A DNA stretch of 64,000 nt from Flavobacterium sp. N502540 (GTDB lineage Bacteria > Bacteroidota > Bacteroidia > Flavobacteriales > Flavobacteriaceae). The stretch spans positions 2,356,001 through 2,420,000 of the forward strand of contig NZ_CP110012.1 of the NCBI RefSeq assembly GCF_025947365.1, read 5' to 3'. A program made the translations under genes and the position numbers. Below the pieces are notes generated by a model. It was given only the letters and a program-made list of their open reading frames with translations. It ran no database searches and had not been told where the DNA came from. This document shows positions 25,910 to 35,639 of this stretch, in pieces. Numbering within the stretch: the stretch's first letter is position 1; each line of letters starts with the position of its first letter.

Positions 25910-27244
25910 ATGAAAAAGGTGGGTAACCATAATTCGATCTCAAGAAAATTGCTGCTTAGCTTATCGCTAACGCTGATTTTCTCCCTAACTTCATTTGCTC
26001 AAGATCCAGCTGCTCCTGCAGCGCCTGAAGCTGCTGCTGCTCCGGCTGCAACTGCTGGTGGCGATCCGGTAAAAGGGAAAGAACTTTTTAATGCAAATTG
26101 CGCTGCATGTCACAAATTAGATGCCAAATCAACAGGTCCTGCTTTAAGAGGAGTTGCTGGAAAGCATGATATTGCTTGGATCTACAAATGGGTTCACAAC
26201 AGTTCTGACATGATTAAGTCAGGTGATCCTGTAGCAGTAAAACTTTTTGAAGAAAACAACAAGTCAGTAATGACTTCTTTTCCTCAATTATCGACAGGAG
26301 ATATTGATAATATTATCGCGTATACTTCTGAAGTAAAAGCTGAGCCGGCTGTTGCTGCTGGTGGGGCTGCAACTCCTCCCGGAACTAATGTTGACGGTGG
26401 TGGAATTTCAAACAATATTATTTTAGGTGCACTTGCACTTGTAATGGCTATCCTGGTTGTGATGTTGTTCATGGTGAACAAAGTATTGACTAAAGTAGCT
26501 AGTAATAACGGAATTGTAGTTGCTCCTAAAGAAGCTACGACTCCTATCTGGAAAGCATTCGCCAGAAACCAGTTCTTGGTATTAGTTACTGCAATATTCT
26601 TGCTATTGGCAAGTGGATATTTTGTATACGGATACTTAATGCAAGTTGGTGTGGATCAGAATTATGAGCCAATTCAGCCAATTCACTATTCTCATAAAAT
26701 TCACGCTGGTGATAACGAAATCAATTGTAAATATTGTCACTCTGCTGCTCGTGTAAGTAAGACTGCTGGTATTCCATCTTTAAATGTTTGTATGAACTGT
26801 CATAAAAACATCTCTGAAGTTGCTGAAACTACTGCTACTCCTGAGTACAGCAAAGCATTTTACGACGCTCAGATCCAAAAATTATATGATGCAGTTGGTT
26901 GGGATAAGGCAAAACAAGCTTATACCGGAAAAACGCAGCCTGTAAAATGGGTTCGTATTCACAACTTACCTGATTTTGTTTACTTCAACCACTCTCAACA
27001 CGTTACTGTTGGAGGTATCGAATGTCAAACTTGTCACGGTCCTGTGGAAGAATTTGAAATCATGAAGCAATACTCAAAATTAACAATGGGATGGTGTGTT
27101 GATTGCCATAGAAAAACTGATGTTAAGATGGAAGGAAATGCATACTATGATAAAATTCATGCTGAACTTTCTAAAAAATACGGTGTAGAGAAATTAACTG
27201 CAGCGCAAATGGGAGGTTTAGAATGCGGTAAATGCCACTATTAA
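25910..27244 (+). CDS. actA: Alternative complex III subunit A, multihaem cytochrome c with extra N-terminal haem domain
   Basis: 444 residues, signal peptide at 1-30, then an Ala/Pro-rich linker. An N-terminal monohaem domain carries CAACH (64-68). Two membrane segments follow (about 165-190 and 220-245). The C-terminal part has five more CxxCH sites: CKYCH (273), CMNCH (294), CQTCH (372), CVDCH (396) and CGKCH (at the C-terminus). Characterised ActA is pentahaem, so the sixth haem comes from the fused N-terminal cytochrome, as in many Bacteroidota. It receives electrons from quinol oxidation by the complex. First gene of actABCDEF-coxBA. Confidence 0.93.
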   Translation: MKKVGNHNSISRKLLLSLSLTLIFSLTSFAQDPAAPAAPEAAAAPAATAGGDPVKGKELFNANCAACHKLDAKSTGPALRGVAGKHDIAWIYKWVHNSSDMIKSGDPVAVKLFEENNKSVMTSFPQLSTGDIDNIIAYTSEVKAEPAVAAGGAATPPGTNVDGGGISNNIILGALALVMAILVVMLFMVNKVLTKVASNNGIVVAPKEATTPIWKAFARNQFLVLVTAIFLLLASGYFVYGYLMQVGVDQNYEPIQPIHYSHKIHAGDNEINCKYCHSAARVSKTAGIPSLNVCMNCHKNISEVAETTATPEYSKAFYDAQIQKLYDAVGWDKAKQAYTGKTQPVKWVRIHNLPDFVYFNHSQHVTVGGIECQTCHGPVEEFEIMKQYSKLTMGWCVDCHRKTDVKMEGNAYYDKIHAELSKKYGVEKLTAAQMGGLECGKCHY

Positions 27245-27276
27245 TCGAATTATTAAGATTTTAATATTTATATACA

Positions 27277-30200
27277 ATGTCATCAAACAAAAAATACTGG
27301 AAAAGTGTTGAAGAACTAGAAAATAGTTCTATTGTTGAGGCGCTTAGAAATAACGAGTTTGTTGAAGAGATTCCTACAGATGAATTCTTAGGGAATGCAG
27401 ATGCTTTAGCTTCATCTGGAACTTCACGTCGTGACTTTTTAAAGTACGTAGGATTTAGTACTGCGGCAGTTACACTTGCTGCATGTGAAGGTCCTGTGCA
27501 CAAGTCTATCCCTTATGTTTTACAACCAGAGCAAATCATTCCTGGTGTTGCAGATTATTATGCAACTACTGTATTTGATGGTTTTGATTTTGCTAATCTT
27601 TTGGTAAAAACTCGTGAGGGTCGTCCAATTAAAATTGAAAACAATGCAATCGCTGGTGCTAAATTTGCAGCCAATGCAAGAATTCACGCATCTATCTTAG
27701 GATTGTATGATAGCGCTCGTTTAAAAGAGCCAAAAGTAGATGGTAAACAAACTACTTGGTCAGCTGTTGATTTAAAAATTAAATCAAGTTTAGCTGAAGC
27801 AAAAGCTAAAAACCAACAGGTTGTATTATTAACAAATACACTTGCAAGTCCATCTACTGAAAAATTAATCGCTGAATTTATTGCTAAAAATCCAAATGCT
27901 AAGCATGTTGTTTATGATGCAGTTTCTTCATCTGAGGCTTTAGATGCTTTCCAGGCTGTTTACGGTCAAAGAGCTTTAGTTGATTATGATTTTTCAAAAT
28001 CTAATTTAATTGTATCTGTTGGTGCTGATTTCTTAGGAGACTGGCAAGGTGGTGGGTACGATAGTGGATATGCAAAAGGACGTATTCCTCAAAACGGAAC
28101 AATGTCTCGTCATTTCCAATTCGAATCAAATATGACATTATCCGGAGCCGCTGCTGATAAGCGTGTTCCAATGACTACTGCTGTTCAAAAACAGGCTTTA
28201 GTTCAAATATATAACATTATTGCAGGTGCTTCTGTTCCTGTTACTTTAGATGCTGCTTATAAAGCTGAAGTAGTGAAAGCTGCTCAGCAATTAAAAGCTG
28301 CCGGATCTAAAGGGGTTCTGGTATCCGGAATTGAAGATAAAAATGCTCAGTTATTAGTTTTGGCTATCAATCAAATATTGGCGAGTGAAGCTTATACTAC
28401 CGCAGGAGCAAGACAAATTAGAAAAGGATCGAATGCTGTTGTTTCTCAATTAATTAAAGATCTGAATGCTGGAAGTGTTCATACTTTAATTATGAGTGGA
28501 GTTAATCCTGTTTACACTTTAGCTGATTCAGCTGCTTTTGTTTCAGGATTGAAAAAAGTTAAAACATCTGTTGCTTTTTCATTAAAAGAAGATGAAACTG
28601 CTTCAATTGTTACTGTTGCTGCTCCGGCTCCTCATTATTTAGAGTCTTGGGGAGATTTAGAAATAACAAGCGGAACTTATAGCTTAACGCAACCAACGAT
28701 TCGCCCTATTTTTAATACCAAACAATTTCAGGATGTTTTATTGTCATTAAATGGTGCCGGTGGTGCTTTTTATGATTATTTAAAAGTTAATTCTTCAGCA
28801 TTTACTGCAGGATCTTCTTGGAACAAGGTATTACATGATGGTGTTGCAGTAGTTGGATCTTCTGCATTGTCTGGAGGTGCTGTTGATGCTGCTACCGCTG
28901 CAAATGCACTTGCAAAATCTAAAGCTGCCGGTGATTTCGAATTGGTATTATATACTAAAACCGGTTTAGGAGATGGACAACATGCTAATAACCCTTGGTT
29001 ACAAGAGTTCCCGGATCCAATTACAAGAGTTTCATGGGATAATTACGTTACCGTTTCAAATGCTGATGCTAAAAAATTAGGATTATCAAATGAAATCGTT
29101 GCTAACGGTGGTTTGAACGGAAGTTATGCTACTATTACTACTGCTGACGGTGCTAAATTAGAAAATGTACCGGTAATTGTTCAGCCAGGACAAGCTGTTG
29201 GTACAGTTGGTTTAGCAGTTGGTTACGGTCGTAAGGCAGCGTTAAAAGAAGAAATGCAGGTAGGTTTAAATGCTTACGCTTTATATAAAAATTTCAATAG
29301 TGTTCAGTCTGTTTCTATTGCGAAAGCAAATGGAGAGCATGAGTTTGCTTGTGTTCAGGGACAAAAAACATTAATGGGTAGAGGAGATATCATTAAAGAA
29401 ACTACCCTTGATGTATTTAACAAAGAAAATGCTGAACATTGGAATCCACAGCCAATGGTATCTTTAGATCACCAAGAGGTTAAAGCTACAACAGTAGATT
29501 TATGGGAATCATTTGATCGTTCTACAGGACATCACTTTAACCTTTCTATCGACTTAAATGCTTGTACAGGATGTGGAGCTTGTGTTATTGCTTGTCACGC
29601 TGAAAACAACGTTCCTGTTGTTGGTAAAGCAGAGGTAAGAAGAAGCCGTGATATGCACTGGTTACGTATCGACAGATACTATTCTTCTGAAAGCACTTTT
29701 GAAGGTGATAACGAAAGAAAAGAGGGAATTGCAGGTTTATCAAGTTCATTATCTACATTTAATGAAATGGAAAAACCAGGAGACAATCCGCAGGTTGCGT
29801 TCCAACCAGTAATGTGTCAGCACTGTAACCACGCTCCTTGTGAAACAGTTTGTCCGGTTGCAGCAACATCTCACGGTCGTCAAGGTCAAAACCACATGGC
29901 ATACAACAGATGTGTTGGTACTCGTTACTGTGCAAACAACTGTCCATACAAAGTACGTCGTTTCAACTGGTTCTTGTACAACAAAAACAGTGAATTCGAT
30001 TATCACATGAATGATGATTTAGGTCGTATGGTATTAAACCCAGACGTAAACGTTCGTTCTCGTGGAGTTATGGAAAAATGTTCATTCTGTATTCAAAGTA
30101 CACAAGCTGTTATTCTTCAGGCAAAACGTGAAGGAAGAGTTGTGGCGAAAGATGAATTCAACAATGCTTGCGCGTGTTCTGCAGCTTGTTCTTCTGGAGC

Positions 30201-30336
30201 TATGGTGTTTGGAGATGTAAATGATAAAGAAAGCGAAGTTGCTAAGTTAGCAGAAAGCGAAAGAATGTATCATTTATTAGAGCATGTTGGTACAAAACCG
30301 AACGTTTTCTATCATGTAAAAGTTAGAAATACTTAG
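27277..30336 (+). CDS. actB: Alternative complex III subunit B, molybdopterin-type domain fused to iron-sulfur domain
   Basis: 1,019 residues. A Tat motif 'SRRDFLKYVG' near residues 50-60 and a lipobox-like 'TLAACEG' precede a large B1 domain (about 75-740) like molybdopterin oxidoreductases. The B2 domain (about 760-1000) has four cysteine clusters, 'CTGCGACVIACH', 'CQHCNHAPCETVCP', 'CVGTRYCANNCP' and 'CSFCIQ...CACSAACSSGA', for three [4Fe-4S] and one [3Fe-4S] cluster. In characterised ACIII the B1 domain lacks the Mo cofactor. It is the peripheral electron-transfer arm. It starts 32 bp after actA. Confidence 0.94.
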   Translation: MSSNKKYWKSVEELENSSIVEALRNNEFVEEIPTDEFLGNADALASSGTSRRDFLKYVGFSTAAVTLAACEGPVHKSIPYVLQPEQIIPGVADYYATTVFDGFDFANLLVKTREGRPIKIENNAIAGAKFAANARIHASILGLYDSARLKEPKVDGKQTTWSAVDLKIKSSLAEAKAKNQQVVLLTNTLASPSTEKLIAEFIAKNPNAKHVVYDAVSSSEALDAFQAVYGQRALVDYDFSKSNLIVSVGADFLGDWQGGGYDSGYAKGRIPQNGTMSRHFQFESNMTLSGAAADKRVPMTTAVQKQALVQIYNIIAGASVPVTLDAAYKAEVVKAAQQLKAAGSKGVLVSGIEDKNAQLLVLAINQILASEAYTTAGARQIRKGSNAVVSQLIKDLNAGSVHTLIMSGVNPVYTLADSAAFVSGLKKVKTSVAFSLKEDETASIVTVAAPAPHYLESWGDLEITSGTYSLTQPTIRPIFNTKQFQDVLLSLNGAGGAFYDYLKVNSSAFTAGSSWNKVLHDGVAVVGSSALSGGAVDAATAANALAKSKAAGDFELVLYTKTGLGDGQHANNPWLQEFPDPITRVSWDNYVTVSNADAKKLGLSNEIVANGGLNGSYATITTADGAKLENVPVIVQPGQAVGTVGLAVGYGRKAALKEEMQVGLNAYALYKNFNSVQSVSIAKANGEHEFACVQGQKTLMGRGDIIKETTLDVFNKENAEHWNPQPMVSLDHQEVKATTVDLWESFDRSTGHHFNLSIDLNACTGCGACVIACHAENNVPVVGKAEVRRSRDMHWLRIDRYYSSESTFEGDNERKEGIAGLSSSLSTFNEMEKPGDNPQVAFQPVMCQHCNHAPCETVCPVAATSHGRQGQNHMAYNRCVGTRYCANNCPYKVRRFNWFLYNKNSEFDYHMNDDLGRMVLNPDVNVRSRGVMEKCSFCIQSTQAVILQAKREGRVVAKDEFNNACACSAACSSGAMVFGDVNDKESEVAKLAESERMYHLLEHVGTKPNVFYHVKVRNT

Positions 30337-30369
30337 TAAAATTATTAATTAGAAACAATATAAAGGATT

Positions 30370-31773
30370 ATGTCGTCTCACTACGAAGCACCCATTAGAA
30401 AACCTTTAGTTATAGGTGATAAATCTTATCACGATGTAACAGTAGATGTAGCTGCACCTGTTGAGGGGCCTGCAAACAAACAATGGTGGATTGTATTTTC
30501 AATCGCATTAATAGCCTTCCTTTGGGGATTAGGTTGTATAATTTACACTGTATCTACAGGTATCGGAACATGGGGATTAAATAAAACAGTTGGTTGGGCT
30601 TGGGATATCACGAACTTCGTTTGGTGGGTTGGTATTGGTCACGCCGGAACATTAATTTCTGCGGTATTATTACTTTTCCGTCAGCGTTGGAGAATGGCTA
30701 TTAACCGTTCTGCTGAAGCGATGACTATCTTCTCAGTAGTTCAGGCAGGTTTATTTCCAATTATTCACATGGGTCGTCCATGGTTGGCTTACTGGGTTTT
30801 ACCTATTCCAAATCAATTTGGATCTTTATGGGTAAACTTTAACTCGCCATTACTTTGGGACGTATTTGCAATTTCAACGTATCTTTCGGTATCATTAGTT
30901 TTCTGGTGGACTGGTTTATTGCCTGACTTTGCGATGCTACGTGATAGAGCAATAACACCTTTCAATAAAAGAGTATATTCTATCCTAAGTTTTGGATGGA
31001 GCGGTAGAGCAAAAGACTGGCAGCGTTTTGAAGAAGTATCTTTAGTACTTGCAGGTTTAGCTACTCCACTTGTACTTTCTGTACACACGATTGTATCGAT
31101 GGACTTTGCTACTTCTGTAATCCCAGGATGGCATACCACGATTTTCCCTCCTTACTTCGTTGCAGGAGCGGTATTCTCAGGATTTGCAATGGTAAATACC
31201 TTGTTGATCGTTATGAGAAAAGTTTCTAACCTTGAAGCTTACATTACACTACAACATATCGAATTGATGAACATTATTATCATGATCACTGGTTCTATCG
31301 TAGGTGTTGCTTACATCACTGAGTTATTCGTAGCTTGGTATTCAGGTGTAGAGTATGAGCAATATGCATTCTTAAACAGAGCTACCGGACCTTACTGGTG
31401 GGCATATTGGTCGATGATGACTTGTAACGTTTTCTCTCCACAGTTCATGTGGTTCAAAAAACTAAGAACAAGTATCATGTTCTCATTCATTATTTCGATT
31501 GTAGTAAACATCGGAATGTGGTTTGAAAGATTCGTAATTATTGTTACTTCTTTACATAGAGATTACCTTCCATCTTCTTGGACAATGTTCTCACCAACAT
31601 TCGTTGATATTGGAATTTTCATCGGAACAATTGGTTTCTTCTTCGTATTGTTTTTATTATACTCCAGAACATTCCCTGTAATTGCTCAGGCGGAGGTGAA
31701 AACAATTTTGAAAGGAACAGGAGATAATTATATTAGAGAAAGAGCAGCAAATAAAGATTCACACCATGAGTAA
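30370..31773 (+). CDS. actC: Alternative complex III subunit C, NrfD/PsrC-type quinol-binding membrane protein
   Basis: 467 residues with about ten transmembrane helices. After a soluble N-terminus ('HYEAPIRKPLVIGDKSYHDV') comes the NrfD-type bundle: 'ITNFVWWVGIGHAGTLISAVLLL' with a conserved His, 'QAGLFPIIHMGRPW' and 'LVLSVHTIVSMDF'. It is one of two NrfD-like subunits of the complex and is expected to hold the quinol site. It overlaps actD by 8 bp, suggesting translational coupling. Confidence 0.94.
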   Translation: MSSHYEAPIRKPLVIGDKSYHDVTVDVAAPVEGPANKQWWIVFSIALIAFLWGLGCIIYTVSTGIGTWGLNKTVGWAWDITNFVWWVGIGHAGTLISAVLLLFRQRWRMAINRSAEAMTIFSVVQAGLFPIIHMGRPWLAYWVLPIPNQFGSLWVNFNSPLLWDVFAISTYLSVSLVFWWTGLLPDFAMLRDRAITPFNKRVYSILSFGWSGRAKDWQRFEEVSLVLAGLATPLVLSVHTIVSMDFATSVIPGWHTTIFPPYFVAGAVFSGFAMVNTLLIVMRKVSNLEAYITLQHIELMNIIIMITGSIVGVAYITELFVAWYSGVEYEQYAFLNRATGPYWWAYWSMMTCNVFSPQFMWFKKLRTSIMFSFIISIVVNIGMWFERFVIIVTSLHRDYLPSSWTMFSPTFVDIGIFIGTIGFFFVLFLLYSRTFPVIAQAEVKTILKGTGDNYIRERAANKDSHHE

Positions 31774-32290
31774 TAAAGTAATATACGCCATTTATAATGA
31801 CGATGATATTTTGATGGATGCAGTAAAGAAAACCAGAGCTGCTCATCATCATATTGAAGAGGTTTTTACTCCATTCCCAGTTCACGGATTGGATAAAGCT
31901 ATGGGCTTAGCACCAACAAGATTAGCAATTTGTGCATTTTTATACGGATGTGTTGGTATTTCTGTTGCAACATTCATGATGAGTTATATCATGATTCATG
32001 ACTGGCCTCAGGATATTGGTGGAAAACCAAGTTTTAGTTTCATTCAGAATATGCCTTCTTTTGTGCCAATTATGTTTGAGATGACTGTATTTTTTGCTGC
32101 CCACTTAATGGTGATCACTTTTTACATGAGAAGTAGATTGTGGCCATTCAAACAAGCTGAAAATCCTGATGTAAGAACAACAGACGACCATTTCTTAATG
32201 GAAGTTGCTGTAAATGATAACGAAGCAGAATTGGTTTCTTTTTTCGAAGGAACAGGAGCTGTTGAAGTTAAAGTAATTGAAAAGAATTAA
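31766..32290 (+). CDS. actD: Alternative complex III subunit D (DUF3341)
   Basis: 174 residues, DUF3341 family. A soluble N-terminus ('VIYAIYNDDDILMDAVKKTRAAHHHIEEVFTPFPVHGLDKAMGL', with the F-T-P-F-P-V-H-G motif) precedes two membrane helices (about 58-80 and 97-122). The C-terminal tail is acidic. It is a structural subunit with no known cofactor. It starts inside the end of actC and ends 8 bp before actE. Confidence 0.92.
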   Translation: MSNKVIYAIYNDDDILMDAVKKTRAAHHHIEEVFTPFPVHGLDKAMGLAPTRLAICAFLYGCVGISVATFMMSYIMIHDWPQDIGGKPSFSFIQNMPSFVPIMFEMTVFFAAHLMVITFYMRSRLWPFKQAENPDVRTTDDHFLMEVAVNDNEAELVSFFEGTGAVEVKVIEKN

Positions 32291-32298
32291 TTGTAGCT

Positions 32299-32844
32299 AT
32301 GAAAAGGATATATAAAATAACACTTTTAGTTGGTATAACTATTTTAGTTTCATCTTGCCACAATAATTCGGCACCAAACTATCAGTATTTCCCAAATATG
32401 TATGAATCTGTTGCTTACGAGCCATATACAGAAGCAAAAATATTTAAAGGAGGAAAAGAAGGACAGCTTCCTGTAGAAGGAACTATCAATAGAGGTTTTG
32501 AACCTTATGAGTATGAGAATTCAACGGCTGGTTATGAATTAGCGAAAGCAAATTTAAAATCACCTTTGACTGAAGCTGAAAAAAGTTCTGAAAAAGGAAA
32601 AGAACTTTTCGAAATTTACTGTATCAGCTGCCATGGTGCAACTGGAAACGGTAAAGGTAAATTGGTTGAAAGAGAAAAATTTCTTGGAGTACCTAGCTAT
32701 AAAGACAGAGTTATCACTGAAGGAAGTATCTTTCACGTTGAGACTTATGGTTTAAATGCAATGGGTTCACATGCAAATCAATTAAGTGCCCACGAACGTT
32801 GGTTAGTTGCTGACTATGTTCTAAAACTAAAAAGCCAATTATAA
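32299..32844 (+). CDS. actE: Alternative complex III subunit E, monohaem cytochrome c lipoprotein
   Basis: 181 residues. The signal peptide ends in a lipobox, 'ILVSSC' (Cys20), so the protein is membrane-anchored. A single haem site CISCH lies in 'LFEIYCISCHGATGNGKG', and the distal Met ligand is probably in 'GLNAMGSHANQL'. The N-terminal segment 'YFPNMYESVAYEPY' is a conserved ActE feature. It is a likely exit point for electrons toward the oxidase encoded downstream. Confidence 0.93.
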   Translation: MKRIYKITLLVGITILVSSCHNNSAPNYQYFPNMYESVAYEPYTEAKIFKGGKEGQLPVEGTINRGFEPYEYENSTAGYELAKANLKSPLTEAEKSSEKGKELFEIYCISCHGATGNGKGKLVEREKFLGVPSYKDRVITEGSIFHVETYGLNAMGSHANQLSAHERWLVADYVLKLKSQL

Positions 32845-32871
32845 TTGTTGAACAAACTGATCGTAATAGAT

Positions 32872-34392
32872 ATGTATACATTTTCAAGTAAATTAAAAAC
32901 TTTTTCTATCGTCCTAATGGTTCTTGGCCTATTAGGGATTGGGTATGGTTTTTTAAATGCACCTAAAGATATTCAAGAAGTTGAAAAAATACTAGCTGCA
33001 GATGCTCATGGTTCTCATGGAGCTGCACATGGTGAAGCTGCTGAAGCTTCTCATGAAACTGCAGGTCATGAAGCTACTGAAGCTTCACATGAAGGTGCTG
33101 CACATGCAGAAGCTCCGGCAGCTTCTCATGAAAAAGCAGAAGCTTCACATGATTCACTTAAAGGTGCAGCGCACGAAGAAACTCCAGCAGTTTCTCATGA
33201 AGCTGCAAAAGTTTCACATGACTCACACGAAGGTGGTGAGCATGCGAAAGTTGATGCCGCAGGTGAACATGAAAAACATTTAGAACACGTATTACACCAA
33301 TTGCAAAACAAGCCTTGGTCAGCATTATATGTTGCCTCTATTTTCTTCTTGTTGCTTTCTATGGGAGTATTAGCTTTTTATGCTATTCAACAAGTGGCTC
33401 AAGCAGGATGGTCTCCGGTTTTATTCAGAGTAATGCAGGGAATCACAGCTTACTTACCAGCTGGTTCTGTAATATTCTTTATTATTCTGGTACTTTGCGG
33501 ATTGCATTTTAATCACATATTTGTATGGTTAGGAGAAGGAGTTACAGATCCAAAACATGCAAACTACGATGCAATCATTGCTGGAAAATCAGGTTATTTA
33601 AACTTTCCTTTCTGGATCGTTAGAGCAGCAATCTTTTTATTAGGATGGAACATTTACCGTCACTATTCCAGAAAGAACTGTTTAGCTCAGGACGAAGCTA
33701 ATGATGATCTTTACTACAAAAAGAACTTCAAAATCTCTGCGGGATTCTTAGTATTCTTTATTGTTTCTGAGTCTATCATGGCGTGGGATTGGATTATGTC
33801 ATTTGACCCACACTGGTTCAGTACTTTATTTGCATGGTATGTTTTTGCTTCTTTCTTTGTAAGCGGTATTACTACAATAGCATTGGTTACTATTTACTTA
33901 AAATCTAAAGGATATTTAGAATATGTAAATACAAGTCACATTCACGATTTAGCTAAATTTATGTTTGGTATCAGTGTATTCTGGACATACTTATGGTTCT
34001 CACAATTCATGTTGATCTGGTACGCAAACATTCCGGAAGAGGTTACTTATTTTGTAACTAGAATTCAATTATACAACTTGCCATTTTTTGGAGCTGTAGT
34101 TATGAACTTTTTGTTCCCATTATTAATATTGATCAATACAGACTTCAAACGTCTTAACTGGGTTATTGTAATGGCTGGTGTAGTGATCTTGTTAGGACAC
34201 TATGTTGATTTCTTTAATATGATTATGCCTGCTACAGTTGGAGATAAATGGTTTATTGGAGTTTCTGAAATTGCATCTATTCTTTTCTTCTTAGGTTTAT
34301 TTATTTTTGTTGTATTTACTGCATTAACTAAAGCTCCTTTGTTAGCAAAAAGAAATCCTTTCATTGAAGAAAGTAAACATTTTCATTATTAA
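32872..34392 (+). CDS. actF: Alternative complex III subunit F with His/Ala-rich insert
   Basis: 506 residues from ATG 32872; a TTG at 32845 is in frame but directly abuts the actE stop. About ten membrane helices of the second NrfD-like type ('HFNHIFVWLGEGVTDP', 'MAWDWIMSFDPHWFSTLF', 'LAKFMFGISVFWTYLWFSQFML'). Between helix 1 and helix 2 (residues about 45-135) is a low-complexity tract built from Ser-His-Glu-Ala and Ala-His units, with some 20 His. Such a tract is not needed for the fold and may bind metal (copper or zinc) or simply be expanded repeat sequence. Confidence 0.92.
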   Translation: MYTFSSKLKTFSIVLMVLGLLGIGYGFLNAPKDIQEVEKILAADAHGSHGAAHGEAAEASHETAGHEATEASHEGAAHAEAPAASHEKAEASHDSLKGAAHEETPAVSHEAAKVSHDSHEGGEHAKVDAAGEHEKHLEHVLHQLQNKPWSALYVASIFFLLLSMGVLAFYAIQQVAQAGWSPVLFRVMQGITAYLPAGSVIFFIILVLCGLHFNHIFVWLGEGVTDPKHANYDAIIAGKSGYLNFPFWIVRAAIFLLGWNIYRHYSRKNCLAQDEANDDLYYKKNFKISAGFLVFFIVSESIMAWDWIMSFDPHWFSTLFAWYVFASFFVSGITTIALVTIYLKSKGYLEYVNTSHIHDLAKFMFGISVFWTYLWFSQFMLIWYANIPEEVTYFVTRIQLYNLPFFGAVVMNFLFPLLILINTDFKRLNWVIVMAGVVILLGHYVDFFNMIMPATVGDKWFIGVSEIASILFFLGLFIFVVFTALTKAPLLAKRNPFIEESKHFHY

Positions 34393-34411
34393 TATTTAAA
34401 GAAGTAAACAG

Positions 34412-35608
34412 ATGACAAGTTTGTTGGTAATTATAGTTTTAGTTTTATTAGCAGTTGCATTGTGGCAATTGACCAAGATATTCGATCTTACGCAAGTGGG
34501 ATCCGCTTCTTCGGACGATTCGCAAGTGGCATCCGATAATGATAATAATGTTCAGGGGTATATCATGTTTGGCTTCTTAGCTTTCATTTATATCTTTACG
34601 ATTTACGGTTTATTGAAATGGGGTAATTTAGCACTTCATACACCGGCTTCAGAGCACGGGCTTTTAGTAGATAACTTAATGAACATTACATGGGTATTAA
34701 TATTCACAGTTCAGGTTATTACACAAGGATTATTATACTGGTTCTCTTTTAAAAACAGAGGACATAAAGATAAAAAAGCTTTATTCTTTGCTGATAGTAA
34801 TAAATTAGAAGCAATTTGGAGTATCATTCCATCTGTAGTTTTAGCTTGTTTAATCCTTTACGGATTGTACGCTTGGAACAACATTATGTTTGTTGATAAA
34901 GACGAGGATGTAATTGAAATTGAATTATACGCTCAACAATTTAAATGGACAGCAAGATATGCTGGTCAGGACAATGTTTTAGGAAAAGCAAACGTTCGTT
35001 TAATTGAAGGTGTAAATACTTTAGGAGTAGACATGTCTGATCCTAATGCTCAGGATGATATCGTAGTTAGTGAATTGCATATTCCAAAAGGTAAAAAAGT
35101 ACATTTCAAAATGCGTTCTCAAGACGTATTACACTCTGCTTACATGCCACACTTTAGAGCACAGATGAACTGTGTTCCTGGAATGGTGACTGAATTTGCT
35201 TTTATTCCAACTTACACAACTTCTGAATACAGAGAGTTACCGTTTATGGTGGAGAAAGTTGCACACATCAACAAACTTAGAGCTGAAAAAAGCGTTGAGT
35301 TAGTAGCTAAAGGTGGAACAGCTTTAGATCCTTATACATTTGACTATTTATTATTATGTAATAAAATTTGTGGAGCTTCTCACTACAACATGCAAATGAA
35401 AGTAGTTGTTGACACTCCGGAAGATTATAAAAAATGGTTAAGCGAAAAAACTACATTAGCTCAGGATATTAAAGCTGCCGCTGCTGCAGATGCTGAAAAA
35501 AAGGCTGGTGAAGAAGCAAAAGCGAGCACAGATAGCACTGCTAAAGATACTGTGAAAGCAGTTATCGATACGGTTAAGGCAGTTGTAGCTAAAGTGGCTA
35601 TGAGATAA
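34412..35608 (+). CDS. coxB: Cytochrome c oxidase subunit II
   Basis: 398 residues. An N-terminal hydrophobic segment precedes the two standard helices (about 47-68 and 90-115), then the cupredoxin domain. CuA ligands are visible: His in 'VLHSAYMPHF', then 'CNKICGASHYNMQM' (Cys, Cys, His, Met). The motif is usually CxExC; here the middle position is Lys, but that ligand is a backbone carbonyl, so the CuA site should remain functional. The C-terminal tail (about 345-398) is an Ala/Lys-rich low-complexity extension. It accepts electrons from the ACIII cytochromes. 19 bp after actF. Confidence 0.94.
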   Translation: MTSLLVIIVLVLLAVALWQLTKIFDLTQVGSASSDDSQVASDNDNNVQGYIMFGFLAFIYIFTIYGLLKWGNLALHTPASEHGLLVDNLMNITWVLIFTVQVITQGLLYWFSFKNRGHKDKKALFFADSNKLEAIWSIIPSVVLACLILYGLYAWNNIMFVDKDEDVIEIELYAQQFKWTARYAGQDNVLGKANVRLIEGVNTLGVDMSDPNAQDDIVVSELHIPKGKKVHFKMRSQDVLHSAYMPHFRAQMNCVPGMVTEFAFIPTYTTSEYRELPFMVEKVAHINKLRAEKSVELVAKGGTALDPYTFDYLLLCNKICGASHYNMQMKVVVDTPEDYKKWLSEKTTLAQDIKAAAAADAEKKAGEEAKASTDSTAKDTVKAVIDTVKAVVAKVAMR

Positions 35609-35639
35609 TATTTATTAAGAAAATTTAAAGTACACATAT

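Noticed and set aside
33002..33283. A 93-residue Met/Leu/Lys-rich frame inside actF
   Set aside because: It is an alternate-frame shadow of the low-complexity His/Ala tract of ActF, with no independent promoter.
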